Of a DNA stretch of 64,000 bases, positions 1 to 9,457 are shown piece by piece (within the stretch, counting starts at the first letter, position 1; each line of letters begins with the position of its first letter). Made by a program: the position numbers and the translations under genes. The stretch spans positions 1 through 64,000 of the forward strand of contig JAIUOC010000006.1 in assembly GCA_020161265.1 (NCBI GenBank), given 5' to 3'. Source of the stretch: Chloroflexota bacterium (GTDB lineage: Bacteria > Chloroflexota > Chloroflexia > Chloroflexales > Herpetosiphonaceae). The notes beneath the pieces are model-generated. The model saw nothing but the letters and a program-made list of their open reading frames with translations, did not search any database and had not been told where the DNA came from.

Positions 1-308
1 TGGCAAAACCAGGCTCGATCAAACCACACACCAAGTTCAAGGCCGAGGTCTACGTGTTGAAGAAAGAAGAAGGTGGCCGCCACAGCCCATTCTTCAGTGG
101 CTATCGCCCACAGTTCTACGTTCGGACGACGGACGTGACGGGCGCGATTGGCTTGCCCGAAGGCGTGGAAATGGTGATGCCAGGCGACAACATCCAAATG
201 ACGGTGGAGTTGATCGTTCCGGTAGCTATCGAACAAGGCTTGAAGTTTGCGATTCGTGAAGGTGGCCGCACCGTGGGTGCAGGCATCGTGACCGAAATCA
301 TCGCATAA
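1..308 (+). CDS. tuf: elongation factor Tu, C-terminal part (cut by window start)
   Basis: This is the last ~100 residues of EF-Tu, the GTPase that delivers aminoacyl-tRNA to the ribosomal A site. The frame is open from base 3 and reads [18 protein letters not shown], then [21 protein letters not shown] and [18 protein letters not shown], the standard domain 2/3 end. The GTPase domain lies outside the window. It sits 65 bp ahead of rpsJ, the usual tuf-rpsJ junction of the str and S10 operons. Identity is certain; only the 5' end is missing. Confidence 0.97.
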   Translation, partial: AKPGSIKPHTKFKAEVYVLKKEEGGRHSPFFSGYRPQFYVRTTDVTGAIGLPEGVEMVMPGDNIQMTVELIVPVAIEQGLKFAIREGGRTVGAGIVTEIIA

Positions 309-373
309 GCTATAAAACGGCTGGCAGGTGTGCCCGTCACACCTGCCTTCTTTTGCGCTTAGGAGTAATGACG

Positions 374-682
374 TTGGCAAAGCAAAAAGTTCGCATTCGC
401 CTCAAGGCGTATGACCACAAGATCTTGGATCAGTCGGCACGCCAGATCGTGGATGCGGCAGAACGCACCGGTGCCCAGGTCGCTGGCCCAGTGCCGTTGC
501 CGACCAAGATCGAAAAATACAGCGTGTTGCGCTCACCCTTCATTGACCGCGACAGCCAAGAACAGTTCGAAATTCGGACCCACAAGCGTCTGATTGACGT
601 GATCGATCCAAGCCAGCAAACGATCAATGCTTTGATGAAGCTCAACTTGCCCGCTGGTGTGGATATTGAAATTAAGCTCTAA
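374..682 (+). CDS. rpsJ: 30S ribosomal protein S10
   Basis: S10 sits in the 30S head and also acts as NusE in transcription antitermination. The protein ([21 protein letters not shown]...) has normal length (102 aa) and full-length similarity. Start choice: AGGAG at 361-365 is 8 nt from a TTG at 374, giving MAKQKVRI. An ATG at 368 (MTLAKQKV) is only 2 nt from the same site, so TTG is preferred. It is the first gene of the S10 block. Confidence 0.93.
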   Translation: MAKQKVRIRLKAYDHKILDQSARQIVDAAERTGAQVAGPVPLPTKIEKYSVLRSPFIDRDSQEQFEIRTHKRLIDVIDPSQQTINALMKLNLPAGVDIEIKL

Positions 683-697
683 TCGGGAACCCCGCTT

Positions 698-752
698 GGA
701 GCCATAGCCAATACGGCTGGGCGTGGTAGCCCAGAGGCTCCGCACGCTATGG
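698..752 (+). promoter_or_regulatory. nested inverted repeats between rpsJ and rplC
   Basis: CCATAGC (702-708) pairs with GCTATGG (746-752), enclosing CTGGGC (717-722) with GCCCAG (729-734). A competing pair, GGAGCC (698-703) with GGCTCC (736-741), overlaps the outer arm, so two mutually exclusive folds are possible. There is no T-run, so it is not a classic terminator. It ends 4 nt before the AAGGAG of rplC. Function unknown; RNA processing or translational control are guesses. Confidence 0.5.
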
Positions 753-767
753 ACTAAGGAGTAACCA

Positions 768-1406
768 ATGCTCAATGGTATTTTGGGTCGCAAAATTGGC
801 ATGACCCAGATCTTCACCGAAAAAGGTGAAACCATTCCTGTCACCGTGATCGAAGCTGGCCCATGTGTGGTCACCCAACTTCGCACCAAGGACAAGGATG
901 GCTATGAAGCAGTCCAACTCGGCTTCGGCGAAATCAAACCACGAAAAGTAACGAAGCCAATCCAAGGACACCTGAAAGCTGCTGGTCGGCTGGTTCGCTT
1001 CATGCGCGAAGTGAAAACCACTGACTTGAACGCACACACTGTCGGCGACGTGGTAAATGTTGATATTTTCCAAATCGGCGAAAAGATTGATGTCGTCGGC
1101 ACAAGCAAAGGTCGCGGTTTTGCTGGTGTTGTCAAGCGCCACGGTTTCCGTGGTGGCCCAGCAACTCACGGTCAAAGCGACCGCCATCGCGCCCCAGGTT
1201 CGATTGGTTCAGGCACCACCCCAGGCCGCGTCTGGAAAAACATGCGCATGGCTGGTCGGATGGGCAATGATCGCGTAACCGTTCAAAATTTGGAAGTGGT
1301 AAAAATTGACCTTGAACGCCACGTAATCTTAGTTAAAGGCTCAGTGCCAGGCGCTAAGAATGGTTTGGTGATGGTCTCACGGGCAGCTAAGGCCACGAAG
1401 AAATAG
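768..1406 (+). CDS. rplC: 50S ribosomal protein L3
   Basis: L3 binds the 3' part of 23S rRNA early in 50S assembly, and its long loop reaches the peptidyl transferase centre. The 212 aa protein starts [16 protein letters not shown]. It carries the loop [15 protein letters not shown] followed by [16 protein letters not shown], whose Gln is the known methylation site of PrmB in other bacteria. The ATG at 768 follows AAGGAG at 756-761. rplD begins 10 bp downstream. Confidence 0.97.
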   Translation: MLNGILGRKIGMTQIFTEKGETIPVTVIEAGPCVVTQLRTKDKDGYEAVQLGFGEIKPRKVTKPIQGHLKAAGRLVRFMREVKTTDLNAHTVGDVVNVDIFQIGEKIDVVGTSKGRGFAGVVKRHGFRGGPATHGQSDRHRAPGSIGSGTTPGRVWKNMRMAGRMGNDRVTVQNLEVVKIDLERHVILVKGSVPGAKNGLVMVSRAAKATKK

Positions 1407-1416
1407 GAGTTGACGC

Positions 1417-2046
1417 ATGGAAGCCAAGCTTTATAACCAAGCCGGTCAAGCCATCGGCACGCTTGAGCTGCAAGACTACATCTTCGGCATCGAGCCTAAC
1501 ATTCCCGTGATGCACCAAGCAGTCATTCGCCAACTGGCTAATGCACGTTTGGGCACTCACAGCACCAAGACTCGTGGTGAAGTACGTGGTAGCACGCGCA
1601 AGTTGTATCGCCAAAAAGGTACTGGTCGCGCTCGCCAAGGCGCTATTCGCGCCCCCCATCACTCAGGTGGTGGTGTTGTTCACGGGCCAAAGCCCCGCAA
1701 GTACACCAAAGCCATGCCTCGCAAAATGCGCCGCTTGGCAGTACGCTCGGCACTTTCGGCCAAATACGCTGAAAACCAAATCATTTTCTTAGATGATTTG
1801 AGCTTGAATGCACCAAAAACCAAAGACTTCCTGGCTTTGTTGAAAAACTTGCCCTTAGTCGGCGATAAGACGCTGGTGGCATTGGGTGAAAAGAGCGATA
1901 ACATCACGTTATCAGCCAGCAACCTGCCAAATGTCAAGACCTTGTTGGCAGCCTACCTGAATGTTCGGGATCTGTTGACCTACGACACCTTGATTTTGCC
2001 CAAGTCGGCACTCAGCGTTGTTGAAACAATTCTGGGCAAAAAGTAG
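1417..2046 (+). CDS. rplD: 50S ribosomal protein L4
   Basis: L4 lines the peptide exit tunnel; in E. coli it also represses its own S10 operon. The 209 aa product has the typical tunnel loop, with [20 protein letters not shown] then [13 protein letters not shown] near residues 65-95, followed by [17 protein letters not shown]. The ATG at 1417 follows TAGGAG. Its stop is 12 bp before the rplW start chosen here, so the genes are tightly coupled. Confidence 0.97.
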   Translation: MEAKLYNQAGQAIGTLELQDYIFGIEPNIPVMHQAVIRQLANARLGTHSTKTRGEVRGSTRKLYRQKGTGRARQGAIRAPHHSGGGVVHGPKPRKYTKAMPRKMRRLAVRSALSAKYAENQIIFLDDLSLNAPKTKDFLALLKNLPLVGDKTLVALGEKSDNITLSASNLPNVKTLLAAYLNVRDLLTYDTLILPKSALSVVETILGKK

Positions 2047-2058
2047 GAGATGCAACCG

Positions 2059-2355
2059 ATGAACGCGCACGATATTATTATTCGCCCCGTCATCACCGAA
2101 AAAAATACGGCGTTGATGGAAGAGGGCAAATACACGTTCGAGGTGGCACAAGAAGCCAACAAGCCGATGATCAAGGCTGCTGTGCAACAGATTTTCAACG
2201 TCAACGTGAAAGCTGTTAACACCATGAATGTCAAGGGTAAGTTGAAAGTTCGCCGTACTCGCAATGGCCAACAAAGCGGTTATAGCCGCAGTTGGAAAAA
2301 AGCCATCGTTACCTTGGCTCCAGGCGAACGGATCGAAATCTTCGAAGATCTCTAG
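2059..2355 (+). CDS. rplW: 50S ribosomal protein L23
   Basis: L23 forms the rim of the peptide exit tunnel, where trigger factor and SRP dock. The 98 aa product begins [20 protein letters not shown] and ends with [20 protein letters not shown]. An in-frame ATG at 2050 abuts its ribosome binding site (TAGGAG 2044-2049) with no spacing, whereas the ATG at 2059 has 9 nt, so 2059 is chosen. rplB follows after 11 bp. Confidence 0.95.
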   Translation: MNAHDIIIRPVITEKNTALMEEGKYTFEVAQEANKPMIKAAVQQIFNVNVKAVNTMNVKGKLKVRRTRNGQQSGYSRSWKKAIVTLAPGERIEIFEDL

Positions 2356-2366
2356 GAGGTTACGCA

Positions 2367-3194
2367 GTGGGCATCAAACGCTATAAACCGACATCGCCGG
2401 GTCGGCGTGGCATGACCGTCTCGGACTTCGCAGAAATCACGAAGTTCGAGCCAGAAAAGTCGCTTACCGAACCCTTAAAGAAACATGCTGGCCGTAACAA
2501 CCACGGTCACATTACCACCCGTCACCGTGGTGGTGGCCACAAGCGCCGCTATCGCTTGATCGATTTCAAGCGCAAGAAATTTGATATTCCAGCAAAAGTG
2601 GCGGGGATTGAGTACGATCCAAACCGCTCAGCGAATATCGCTTTGTTGCACTACACCGACGGCGAAAAACGCTATATCATTGCTCCATTGGGCTTGAAAG
2701 TTGGCGATACCTTGATGGCTGGCCCCAATGCCGAAATTCGCATTGGTAATGCTTTGCCATTGGCCAACATCCCAATCGGTTCGCAAATTCACAACATCGA
2801 ATTGACCCCTGGTCGTGGTGGCCAATTGGTGCGCAGTGCTGGTAACACCGCCCAATTGATGGCCCGCGAAGGTAACTACGCCACTGTGCGTTTGCCATCT
2901 GGCGAAATGCGCATGGTGCACATCAAGTGTATGGCTACCTTGGGTCAAGTCGGCAATGTTGATCACCAAAACATCATGATTGGGAAAGCTGGTCGCAGTC
3001 GCTGGTTGGGCCGTCGCCCAGTCGTGCGTGGTTCAGCAATGAACCCTGTTGATCACCCACACGGTGGTGGTGAAGGTCGCGCCCCAACTGGGATGAACCC
3101 CAAAACCAAATGGGGCAAGCCAGCAATGGGCAAAAAGACTCGCCACAACCCCCGCACTCAACGCTTTATCGTGCGGACTCGCAAGCAAAAATAA
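2367..3194 (+). CDS. rplB: 50S ribosomal protein L2
   Basis: L2 is needed for subunit joining and lies close to the peptidyl transferase centre. The 275 aa length is standard. Visible landmarks are [35 protein letters not shown] and the C-terminal [16 protein letters not shown] with its conserved His. The start is GTG at 2367 (VGIKRYKP), 7-8 nt after AGGAGG. Longer in-frame starts would overlap rplW and add non-homologous sequence. Confidence 0.96.
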   Translation: MGIKRYKPTSPGRRGMTVSDFAEITKFEPEKSLTEPLKKHAGRNNHGHITTRHRGGGHKRRYRLIDFKRKKFDIPAKVAGIEYDPNRSANIALLHYTDGEKRYIIAPLGLKVGDTLMAGPNAEIRIGNALPLANIPIGSQIHNIELTPGRGGQLVRSAGNTAQLMAREGNYATVRLPSGEMRMVHIKCMATLGQVGNVDHQNIMIGKAGRSRWLGRRPVVRGSAMNPVDHPHGGGEGRAPTGMNPKTKWGKPAMGKKTRHNPRTQRFIVRTRKQK

Positions 3195-3201
3195 TCCCTG
3201 G

Positions 3202-3287
3202 GGAGCGCTTCGTTGTGATGGCGCTCCTCACCTTGGAGCAAGGGCGGCTTGGCCGCCGCTGCACTGGGTTCCGATAACTCGTGCAGC
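3202..3287 (+). promoter_or_regulatory. row of stem-loops between rplB and rpsS
   Basis: Three inverted repeats stand in line: GGAGCGC (3202-3208) with GCGCTCC (3221-3227), GCGGC/GCCGC around 3244-3255, and GCTGCAC (3258-3264) with GTGCAGC (3281-3287). None is followed by a T-run. They fill most of the 148 bp spacer. Their role is unknown; they may be RNA folds that stabilise or process the long message. Confidence 0.5.
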
Positions 3288-3342
3288 GCCTTCTCCCTCG
3301 TGAGTAGTGACAACAACTACTGCAACTAAAGGAAGGAAACGA

Positions 3343-3630
3343 ATGTCTCGTTCAACCAAAAAAGGTCCATTCGTTGACGTTCGGCTCTTGAGCCGCGTTG
3401 AAACGATGAATCGTGGCAATGAAAAGCGCCCACTCAAAACGTGGTCACGCGATTCAACCATCTTCCCTCAGATGGTTGGTCATACCATCGCTGTCCATGA
3501 TGGCCGCCGTCACGTGCCAGTGTATATCACTGAAAACATGGTTGGTCATAAGTTGGGTGAATTCGCGCCGACCCGCACATTCCGTGGGCACGGTGGCAAA
3601 AAGGCCGACAAGCGCGGCAAATTAAAGTAA
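3343..3630 (+). CDS. rpsS: 30S ribosomal protein S19
   Basis: S19 sits in the 30S head beside S13 and contacts the A-site side. The 95 aa product [16 protein letters not shown]...[18 protein letters not shown] matches the family end to end. The ATG at 3343 follows GGAAGGA; the frame stays open upstream but carries no homology. rplV starts 10 bp after its stop. Confidence 0.96.
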   Translation: MSRSTKKGPFVDVRLLSRVETMNRGNEKRPLKTWSRDSTIFPQMVGHTIAVHDGRRHVPVYITENMVGHKLGEFAPTRTFRGHGGKKADKRGKLK

Positions 3631-3640
3631 GAGGTGCGCA

Positions 3641-3982
3641 ATGCAAGCTAAAGCCATTCTGCGTAACTTCCGCATGTCGCCGCAAAAAGTTCGGCTGGTT
3701 GCCGACCTCGTGCGCGGTAAAAATGTGACGGAAGCGCTGGGGATTTTGCAATATCTGCCCCACAAGGCAGCCCCAGAAATTGCCCGCGTGATCAAGTCGG
3801 CCAAGGCCAATGCCGATCACAACTATCAAATGTCACCCGAGGATCTGGTCGTTAAAACGATTATGGTCGATGCTGGTCCAGTGCTCAAGCGCTATATGCC
3901 TCGTGCGCGTGGCCGTGGTGATCGTATCTTGAAGCGTTCGTCACACATTACCGTGATCGTCGATGACGGCGAAGTCTTGTAG
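3641..3982 (+). CDS. rplV: 50S ribosomal protein L22
   Basis: L22 contacts all 23S domains, and its beta-hairpin forms the exit tunnel constriction with L4. The 113 aa product starts [27 protein letters not shown] and ends with the hairpin [21 protein letters not shown]. An AGAGGTG site precedes the ATG. Length is typical. Confidence 0.96.
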   Translation: MQAKAILRNFRMSPQKVRLVADLVRGKNVTEALGILQYLPHKAAPEIARVIKSAKANADHNYQMSPEDLVVKTIMVDAGPVLKRYMPRARGRGDRILKRSSHITVIVDDGEVL

Positions 3983-3995
3983 AATATAAAGCATG

Positions 3996-4052
3996 AATGA
4001 TGAAGGCATCGTGCAATGATGTCCTTCATACTTCATCCTTTAGTTCATCATT
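3996..4052 (+). promoter_or_regulatory. inverted repeat between rplV and rpsC
   Basis: AATGATGAA (3996-4004) is the exact reverse complement of TTCATCATT (4044-4052). Inside it TGAAGG (4001-4006) can pair instead with CCTTCA (4023-4028), so the folds compete. It ends 5 nt before the AGGAGG-type site of rpsC. The words resemble the ATGAAGGATGAAG repeats seen in later spacers. Confidence 0.45.
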
Positions 4053-4068
4053 ATCTTAGGAGGATCTC

Positions 4069-4773
4069 TTGGGTCGTAAAGTGCATCCGAATGGATTCCG
4101 CCTCGGCATCATTAAAGATTGGAAATCGAAGTGGTTTGCCGAACGTAACTATACTGAACAACTGCACCAAGACTTGGCACTGCGCAAATATATTGAAGGT
4201 GCCGATGAGTTGAAAAACGCTGGTGTAGCACTTGTTGATATCGAACGCTCAGCCAATCGGGTTGAAGTGACCATCCACACGGCTAAGCCAGGGATTGTCA
4301 TTGGCAAACGCGGCGCGAACGTCGATACCCTCAAAAACCAAATTGAAAAACTCACAGGCAAAAAGGTGCGCTTGAATATTCAAGAAATTCACCAGCCTGA
4401 ATTAAATGCTTACCTGGTGGCCGAAAGCGTTGCTGAACAAATCAGCAAGCGGGTTTCACACAAACGCGCCATGAAGCAAGCAACCCAACGTGCCATGCGG
4501 CTTGGTGCTCAAGGCATCAAAGTCAAATGCTCAGGCCGTTTGGGTGGCGCTGAAATGAGCCGCTCATTGTGGGAACGTGAAGGTCGTGTGCCCTTGCACA
4601 CCATCCGCGCAGACATTGACTACGCCTTGGTGCATGCTCACACTACCTATGGCCGAATCGGGGTTAAAGTTTGGATTTATAAGGGCGATGTGCTTGGTCA
4701 ACGCGAACGCCAATCTGCAACTGCAGCAGCCGATGCGCCAAAAACCAACACTCGTTCGGGCAAGGGGTCGTAA
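4069..4773 (+). CDS. rpsC: 30S ribosomal protein S3
   Basis: S3 guards the mRNA entry channel in the 30S head and has helicase activity with S4 and S5. The 234 aa product begins [14 protein letters not shown]. The KH domain GxxG loop is visible as [20 protein letters not shown] (about residues 75-95), followed by [28 protein letters not shown]. The start is TTG at 4069, 4-5 nt after TTAGGAGGAT, and matches the usual MGQKVHP start. The C-terminal tail is short and low in complexity. Confidence 0.96.
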   Translation: MGRKVHPNGFRLGIIKDWKSKWFAERNYTEQLHQDLALRKYIEGADELKNAGVALVDIERSANRVEVTIHTAKPGIVIGKRGANVDTLKNQIEKLTGKKVRLNIQEIHQPELNAYLVAESVAEQISKRVSHKRAMKQATQRAMRLGAQGIKVKCSGRLGGAEMSRSLWEREGRVPLHTIRADIDYALVHAHTTYGRIGVKVWIYKGDVLGQRERQSATAAADAPKTNTRSGKGS

Positions 4774-4776
4774 ACC

Positions 4777-5214
4777 ATGTTAATGCCCAAGCAGATGAAA
4801 TATCGCCGCCCACACCGCCCTCGTAACATCAAGGGTATTGCTCAACGCGGCGCAACTGTGGCATTCGGTGATTTTGGTTTGGTCTCGCTCGAAGCTGGCT
4901 GGATCACCAGTCGCCAAATCGAGTCGGCCCGCCGTACCATCACCAACTATGTGAAGCGGGGCGGTAAAGTTTGGATTCGGATCTTCCCAGATCGTCCAAT
5001 TACCCAAAAGCCTGCGGAAACACGGATGGGTTCCGGTAAAGGTTCAGTTGAATACTATGTCGCAGTGATCAAGCCAGGTCGCGTGTTGTTCGAATTGAAC
5101 GGCGTGCCCGAAGATGTGGCCCAAGAAGCACTGCGCCGCGCTGCCCAAAAATTGCCAGTCAAGTGCAAATTCGTAACCAAGGCATCGCAGGAGGTTGGCT
5201 CAAATGAAGGCTAG
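4777..5214 (+). CDS. rplP: 50S ribosomal protein L16
   Basis: L16 helps position A-site tRNA and organises 23S helix 38 late in assembly. The 145 aa product starts [20 protein letters not shown] and contains [29 protein letters not shown]. The family commonly begins MLMPKR, so the ATG at 4777 is kept rather than 4783. Its 3' end overlaps the start of rpmC by 11 bp. Confidence 0.96.
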   Translation: MLMPKQMKYRRPHRPRNIKGIAQRGATVAFGDFGLVSLEAGWITSRQIESARRTITNYVKRGGKVWIRIFPDRPITQKPAETRMGSGKGSVEYYVAVIKPGRVLFELNGVPEDVAQEALRRAAQKLPVKCKFVTKASQEVGSNEG

Positions 5215-5407
5215 TGAACTGCGCGACATGAGTAACGCTGATTTGGAAAAGTTGATCAACGATAACAAACAAGAGTTGTTCACCATGCGTTTCCAAAAAT
5301 CAGTTGGCAAATTGACCAACACCGCCCGCGTGCGGTTGTTGAAAAAAGATATCGCCCGCGCCAAAACGGTCATCCACGAACGCACCTTGGTGGCGGAGGG
5401 AAATTAA
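5204..5407 (+). CDS. rpmC: 50S ribosomal protein L29
   Basis: L29 is a small helical protein near the tunnel exit. The 67 aa product reads [32 protein letters not shown]...[23 protein letters not shown] at 5189-5194 is 9 nt from the ATG at 5204; a TTG at 5195 touches it, so 5204 is the start. The stop TAA overlaps the rpsQ ATG (TAATG). Confidence 0.95.
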   Translation: MKASELRDMSNADLEKLINDNKQELFTMRFQKSVGKLTNTARVRLLKKDIARAKTVIHERTLVAEGN

Positions 5408-5745
5408 TGAACGAGCATTTAGCAACAACTGATAGCCGCAAGCAAAAAGTTGGTCGGGTTGTCAGCAATAAAATGAACAAAACCGTGGTGGTTGCAGTCG
5501 ATTACCTGCGCCCCCATCCGTTGTATCGCAAAACTGTGCGTCAAACCAGCAAGTTTTACGCCCACGATGAAAACAACGAATGCCATGTAGGCGATACCGT
5601 GGTGATCGAAGAAACCCGCCCCTTGAGTAAGCTCAAGCGCTGGCGCGTGGTTGAAATCGCCACCAAAAACCGCCGCGAAGGCTTGAATGTTCTGCGCCAA
5701 GACGTAGTAACCGTTGAAGGCGAAACCGAGGAGGCCTCGTCGTGA
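5407..5745 (+). CDS. rpsQ: 30S ribosomal protein S17
   Basis: S17 is a primary 16S rRNA binder with an OB fold. The core is [47 protein letters not shown] then [22 protein letters not shown]. At 112 aa it is longer than the usual ~85, with extra residues at both ends: an N-terminal NEHLATTDS and an acidic C-terminal EGETEEASS. It overlaps rpmC by one base and rplN by four bases. Confidence 0.95.
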   Translation: MNEHLATTDSRKQKVGRVVSNKMNKTVVVAVDYLRPHPLYRKTVRQTSKFYAHDENNECHVGDTVVIEETRPLSKLKRWRVVEIATKNRREGLNVLRQDVVTVEGETEEASS

Positions 5746-6110
5746 TCCAGCAAGAATCTCGTATGCGGGTTGCCGATAACACAGGCGCAAAAGAGCTGTT
5801 GTGTATTCGGGTACTCGGTGGCACCAAGCGCCGCTATGCTAGCGTTGGCGATACGATTATCGCAACCGTCAAGCAAGCCAACCCAGGTGGCTCAGCCAAA
5901 AAGGGCGAAGTTGTTCGCGCCGTGATCGTTCGGGTCAAAAAGGGCTATACCCGCCCCGATGGCTCAATGATTCAGTTTGATGATAATGCTGCTGTCATTA
6001 TCAACCAACAAGGCAACCCTCGCGGCACGCGTATCTTTGGGCCGGTCGCCCGTGAATTGCGCGAAAAGCAGTTTATGAAGATCATCTCACTTGCTCCAGA
6101 AGTGTTGTAA
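5742..6110 (+). CDS. rplN: 50S ribosomal protein L14
   Basis: L14 lies at the subunit interface and is the docking site of the silencing factor RsfS. The 122 aa product is standard: [27 protein letters not shown], then [39 protein letters not shown]. The start is GTG at 5742, inside the last codons of rpsQ (GTGA overlap), implying translational coupling. Confidence 0.96.
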   Translation: MIQQESRMRVADNTGAKELLCIRVLGGTKRRYASVGDTIIATVKQANPGGSAKKGEVVRAVIVRVKKGYTRPDGSMIQFDDNAAVIINQQGNPRGTRIFGPVARELREKQFMKIISLAPEVL

Positions 6111-6126
6111 CATTCTTCACGAGCTG

Positions 6127-6135
6127 TGGTACAAT
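6127..6135 (+). promoter_or_regulatory. possible internal promoter (extended -10) before rplX
   Basis: TGGTACAAT fits an extended -10 (TGn plus TACAAT), about 48 bp before the rplX start. TTGTAA at 6105-6110 could serve as a distant -35, with an imperfect 19 bp gap. Similar TGGTA-type boxes occur before infA (12278) and the EamA gene (25944). Weak but plausible. Confidence 0.35.
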
Positions 6136-6182
6136 ACAACGCTTGTGGGCAACCACATAGCGGTGACTATGGAGGCAAAACC

Positions 6183-6491
6183 ATGCACGTCAAAAAGGGC
6201 GACCGCGTAGTGGTCCTTAGTGGGCGCGAAAAAGGCCGCGAAGGTGTAATCAAGCTGTCTTTGCCCAAAAAAGAACGCGTCGTCGTTGAAAATGTTAATA
6301 TTGTCAAAAAACACGTTAAGCCAATGGGGAATCGCCAAGGCGGTATCCTCGAAGTTGAAGCAGCTTTGCATGTCTCAAAAGTCATGTTGATCTGCCCAGC
6401 ATGTGGCAAGCCTTCACGCACTGGCCATCGCGTCAACGACGAAGGCAAAAAAGTTCGTGTTTGCAAACAATGCAATGCCGACGTTGCCTAA
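6183..6491 (+). CDS. rplX: 50S ribosomal protein L24 (zinc-ribbon form)
   Basis: L24 starts 50S assembly and borders the exit tunnel. The KOW motif is near the N-terminus ([23 protein letters not shown]). The C-terminal half carries [19 protein letters not shown] then VCKQC, two CxxC pairs that can hold zinc. The ATG at 6183 follows GGAGG. Length is 102 aa. The frame extends upstream to 6126, but without homology. Confidence 0.96.
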   Translation: MHVKKGDRVVVLSGREKGREGVIKLSLPKKERVVVENVNIVKKHVKPMGNRQGGILEVEAALHVSKVMLICPACGKPSRTGHRVNDEGKKVRVCKQCNADVA

Positions 6492-6507
6492 TTAGCAAGG
6501 TCGAAGA

Positions 6508-6622
6508 CAAATGAGCAATGAACAACCGTAGGTTGCTGACTACTCATTTGGTTGGAACTATCGTATTTGCCATCTGGGCTGGCGCAGTTGTGCCGCAACC
6601 GTTTGGTAGCCTTGGTTACCAA
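6508..6622 (+). promoter_or_regulatory. stem-loops between rplX and rplE
   Basis: CAAATGAG (6508-6515) pairs exactly with CTCATTTG (6543-6550) and encloses CAACC (6523-6527) with GGTTG (6531-6535). A second hairpin, TTGGTA (6603-6608) with TACCAA (6617-6622), follows. The spacer is 163 bp, the longest in the spc block. No terminator T-run is present. Confidence 0.5.
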
Positions 6623-6654
6623 TGCTGCCGCCGAACCCCAGAAGTGAGGAACCC

Positions 6655-7194
6655 ATGGCACGTCTTAAGGATGTCTATTTGAAGACCGTGGCTCCTGCAT
6701 TGTTCAAGGACTTTGGCTTTAAGTCCCCTATGCAAGTGCCTCGGATTACCAAGATCGTCATCAACATTGGCTTAGGTGAAGCGTTGCAAAACCCCAAAGC
6801 GGTGGAAGCAGCTATTGGCGACTTGACCATGATTGCAGGTCAAAAGCCGGTTGTGACCCGCGCTAAGAAATCGTTGGCAGCCTTCAAACTCCGCCAAGGC
6901 ATGCCGATCGGCGCAATGGTAACCCTGCGCAACGACCGGATGTACGATTTCTATGATCGTCTGGTCAACTTGGCGTTACCCCGTATCCGCGACTTCCAAG
7001 GCTTAAGCCGCAAATCGTTCGATGGTCGCGGAAACTACAGTATCGGTATTCGGGAACAAATCATCTTCCCTGAAATCGAATACGATAAAGTCGATAAAAT
7101 CCGTGGTCTTGAGGTGGCGATTGTTACCACCGCTCCAAACGACGAACAAGGCTTTGCTTTGTTGAAGGCGTTGGGGATGCCGTTTCGTGACTAG
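6655..7194 (+). CDS. rplE: 50S ribosomal protein L5
   Basis: L5 binds 5S rRNA in the central protuberance and contacts P-site tRNA. The 179 aa product begins [31 protein letters not shown] and contains [25 protein letters not shown] and [15 protein letters not shown]. The ATG at 6655 follows TGAGGA; the frame opens earlier (6622) without conserved sequence. Length is normal. Confidence 0.96.
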   Translation: MARLKDVYLKTVAPALFKDFGFKSPMQVPRITKIVINIGLGEALQNPKAVEAAIGDLTMIAGQKPVVTRAKKSLAAFKLRQGMPIGAMVTLRNDRMYDFYDRLVNLALPRIRDFQGLSRKSFDGRGNYSIGIREQIIFPEIEYDKVDKIRGLEVAIVTTAPNDEQGFALLKALGMPFRD

Positions 7195-7195
7195 A

Positions 7196-7228
7196 GTTGG
7201 TCAGGCACTACAGGTGTAGTGAACCAAC
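7196..7228 (+). promoter_or_regulatory. nested hairpin between rplE and rpsN
   Basis: GTTGGT (7196-7201) pairs with ACCAAC (7223-7228), and inside it CACTAC (7206-7211) pairs with GTAGTG (7216-7221) around a 4-base loop. This fills the front of the 62 bp spacer, ahead of GGGAGG at 7239. There is no T-run, so it is an RNA fold of unknown role. Confidence 0.5.
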
Positions 7229-7256
7229 GACTCTTACTGGGAGGCCAAAACAGTCT

Positions 7257-7442
7257 ATGGCTAAGAAATCAATGATCGTCAAGGCGAATCGCGCACCAAA
7301 ATTTTCAACGCAGGGATACAATCGCTGCAAGCGCTGTGGTCGGCCTCGGGCGTACATGCGAAAATTTGGTATCTGCCGGATCTGCTTCCGCGAGTTGGCA
7401 TCACAGGGGCTGATTCCCGGTGTAACAAAATCAAGCTGGTAG
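7257..7442 (+). CDS. rpsN: 30S ribosomal protein S14, zinc-binding type
   Basis: S14 is needed for late assembly of the 30S head. At 61 aa this is the short, zinc-binding form: two CxxC pairs are visible in [27 protein letters not shown], followed by IPGVTKSSW. The ATG at 7257 gives [18 protein letters not shown] lies about 12 nt upstream, a rather long gap. rpsH follows after 18 bp. Confidence 0.96.
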   Translation: MAKKSMIVKANRAPKFSTQGYNRCKRCGRPRAYMRKFGICRICFRELASQGLIPGVTKSSW

Positions 7443-7460
7443 AACCAGGAGGACGAGCTA

Positions 7461-7859
7461 GTGAGCGTTAATGATCCAATTGCCGACCTGCTGACACGCA
7501 TCCGCAACGCGGGTATGGCGCGTCACCAAACGGTGACGATTCCATTGTCGAAAATCAAGCGCGGTATTGCTGAAATTTTGCAAGCCGAAGGCTATATCAA
7601 GAGCTTTGAAGTTCAAGAAGGCACACCATTCTCAAACTTGGTGTTGACCTTGAAATATGCTGCTGACCGCAAGCCAGTTATTACCGGCTTGAAGCGGGTT
7701 AGCCGCCCAGGTTTGCGGGTCTACACCAAGCGCAACGAGATTCCTCGGGTGCGTAACGGTTTGGGCTTGAGCATCCTTTCAACTCCTAAGGGGTTGATGA
7801 CCGGCGATGCCGCTTGGAAAGCAGGCGTTGGCGGCGAAATTGTTTGTTACATTTGGTAA
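7461..7859 (+). CDS. rpsH: 30S ribosomal protein S8
   Basis: S8 binds the central domain of 16S rRNA; in E. coli it is the repressor of the spc operon. The 132 aa product begins [22 protein letters not shown] and ends with [31 protein letters not shown]. It starts at GTG 7461, with AGGAGG at 7448-7453. Confidence 0.96.
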   Translation: MSVNDPIADLLTRIRNAGMARHQTVTIPLSKIKRGIAEILQAEGYIKSFEVQEGTPFSNLVLTLKYAADRKPVITGLKRVSRPGLRVYTKRNEIPRVRNGLGLSILSTPKGLMTGDAAWKAGVGGEIVCYIW

Positions 7860-7865
7860 TACTAA

Positions 7866-7900
7866 ACGAGGACAACGGTAGCATTACCGTCATCACTCGT
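7866..7900 (+). promoter_or_regulatory. nested hairpin between rpsH and rplF
   Basis: ACGAG (7866-7870) pairs with CTCGT (7896-7900), and ACGGTA (7875-7880) pairs with TACCGT (7885-7890) around a GCAT loop. It ends immediately before the GGAGG of rplF, so the fold could affect ribosome access. No terminator features. Confidence 0.45.
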
Positions 7901-7914
7901 GGAGGAAATGACCC

Positions 7915-8454
7915 ATGTCACGTATCGGTCGTAAACCGATTGAAGTTCCAGCTGGCGTAACTGTGAACGTTGACAGTAATAATCTGGTCACGGTCAAAGG
8001 CCCCAAAGGAACCTTGAGCGAATCAATTCGGCCTGAAGTTACGGTTAATATCAATGGCGCAACGGTAGAAATTACCCGCGTCAACGATAGCCGTCAGGCT
8101 CGCGCTTTTCACGGTCTCTCACGGACGCTGGTCGCCAATATGGTCGATGGCGTAACCAAGGGCTTTGAAAAAACGCTCGAAATGAATGGTACAGGCTATC
8201 GCGCTACGCTTGATGGCAAAACCTTGGTGCTTTCACTTGGCTTCTCGCACCCAGTGCGGGTTGAGCCATACGAAGGCAACAGCTTTGAAGTAGCCGAGCG
8301 TCGGGTTGTGATCAAAGGTCCCAACAAGCAAAAAGTTGGCGACCAAGCAGCCAATATTCGTAAGCTGCGTCCACCCGAACCCTACTTGGGCAAAGGCATC
8401 AAGTACAGCGACGAAGTGATCCGCCGCAAGGCCGGTAAAGCTGGTAAGAAGTAG
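7915..8454 (+). CDS. rplF: 50S ribosomal protein L6
   Basis: L6 lies near the sarcin-ricin loop and the factor-binding site. The 179 aa product has two similar domains: MSRIGRKPIEVPAGVTV at the start and the C-terminal signature LRPPEPYLGKGIKYSDEVIRRKAGKAGKK. The ATG at 7915 follows GGAGGAA. Confidence 0.97.
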   Translation: MSRIGRKPIEVPAGVTVNVDSNNLVTVKGPKGTLSESIRPEVTVNINGATVEITRVNDSRQARAFHGLSRTLVANMVDGVTKGFEKTLEMNGTGYRATLDGKTLVLSLGFSHPVRVEPYEGNSFEVAERRVVIKGPNKQKVGDQAANIRKLRPPEPYLGKGIKYSDEVIRRKAGKAGKK

Positions 8455-8460
8455 GCTGTT

Positions 8461-8496
8461 GGCGGCGGCGTAGCGTGGCATCACTAACGCGCCGCC
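8461..8496 (+). promoter_or_regulatory. GC-rich hairpin between rplF and rplR
   Basis: GGCGGC (8461-8466) pairs with GCCGCC (8491-8496), flanked by GTT and AAC that can extend the stem with one bulge. It lies in a 69 bp spacer ahead of ACAGGAG. It is not followed by T residues. Function unknown. Confidence 0.4.
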
Positions 8497-8523
8497 TAAC
8501 CCACCTACAGGAGAAATATAGCA

Positions 8524-8889
8524 ATGTCGAAATTTACATCCCGCGAATTGCGGGCCCGACGGCATCGTCGGCTTCGTGGTCAACTCAGTGGTACGCCCGA
8601 GCGCCCACGCTTGAATGTGTTTCGCTCAGGCCTGAATATCTATGCCCAAGTGATCGATGATCTCGCTGGTCATACGCTTGTTTCCGCGTCAACGATCGAT
8701 ACCGAATTACGCGGCAGCCTTGGTGAGCAACGCAAACTCGAACAAGCACATTCAGTTGGCAAGGCCGTTGCAGAACGCGCTCGCGCCGCTGGGATTACCA
8801 AAGTGGTGTTCGATCGCGGTGGCTACAAATATCACGGTCGTGTGAAAGCTGTTGCCGACGGGGCACGCGAAGGCGGACTTGAATTCTAA
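8524..8889 (+). CDS. rplR: 50S ribosomal protein L18
   Basis: L18 holds 5S rRNA in the central protuberance together with L5. The 121 aa product shows [24 protein letters not shown], then [44 protein letters not shown]. The ATG at 8524 is preceded by AGGAG. rpsE follows after 17 bp. Confidence 0.96.
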   Translation: MSKFTSRELRARRHRRLRGQLSGTPERPRLNVFRSGLNIYAQVIDDLAGHTLVSASTIDTELRGSLGEQRKLEQAHSVGKAVAERARAAGITKVVFDRGGYKYHGRVKAVADGAREGGLEF

Positions 8890-8906
8890 TCAACTCTGGA
8901 GGCAAC

Positions 8907-9455
8907 GTGGCGAAGCGAAATCGAACTGGCGCTGATGAAGTTGAAATGGACGAACGGGTTGTCCAAATCAACCGCGTCGCGAAAGTGGTCAAGGGTGGCC
9001 GCCGCTTCAACTTTAGCACCGTCGTAGTCGTTGGCGATGGCAACGGCAATGTCGGGCTAGGGATGGGCAAGGCTTCTGAAGTACCTGAGGCGATCCGCAA
9101 GGGCGCTGAATCAGCCAAACGCAATATGATCGCGGTTTCCGTTATCGGAACCACCATTCCACATGAAATTGTGTCAACCTATAAAGCATCAAAAGTGTTG
9201 CTCAAGCCAGCCTCAGCTGGTACTGGCGTTATCGCTGGTGGTGGCGTGCGGGCCGTGCTTGAAGCCGCTGGCATCAAGGACGTTCTGACCAAATCATTGG
9301 GCAGCAACAACTCAGTCAATGTAGTGCGAGCTACCTTGAAGGCACTTTCTGAATTGCGCACTCCGCAAGAAGAAGGCCGTCGCCGTGGTCGCGCTGCATC
9401 GTCATTCCGCCTGAGCGGCCAAAGCCGCGCCGTTATCAGCGGTACGGAGGAGTAA
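8907..9455 (+). CDS. rpsE: 30S ribosomal protein S5
   Basis: S5 contributes to decoding accuracy and the mRNA entry channel. The 182 aa product carries the dsRNA-binding-like domain [51 protein letters not shown] and the C-terminal [25 protein letters not shown]. It starts at GTG 8907 after GGAGG. The C-terminal tail ([19 protein letters not shown]) is basic. Confidence 0.96.
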   Translation: MAKRNRTGADEVEMDERVVQINRVAKVVKGGRRFNFSTVVVVGDGNGNVGLGMGKASEVPEAIRKGAESAKRNMIAVSVIGTTIPHEIVSTYKASKVLLKPASAGTGVIAGGGVRAVLEAAGIKDVLTKSLGSNNSVNVVRATLKALSELRTPQEEGRRRGRAASSFRLSGQSRAVISGTEE

Positions 9456-9457
9456 CG

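Noticed and set aside
2292..2366. Longer start for rplB overlapping rplW
   Set aside because: L2 begins GIKRYKP; the longer version adds residues without homology and ignores the AGGAGG before GTG 2367.
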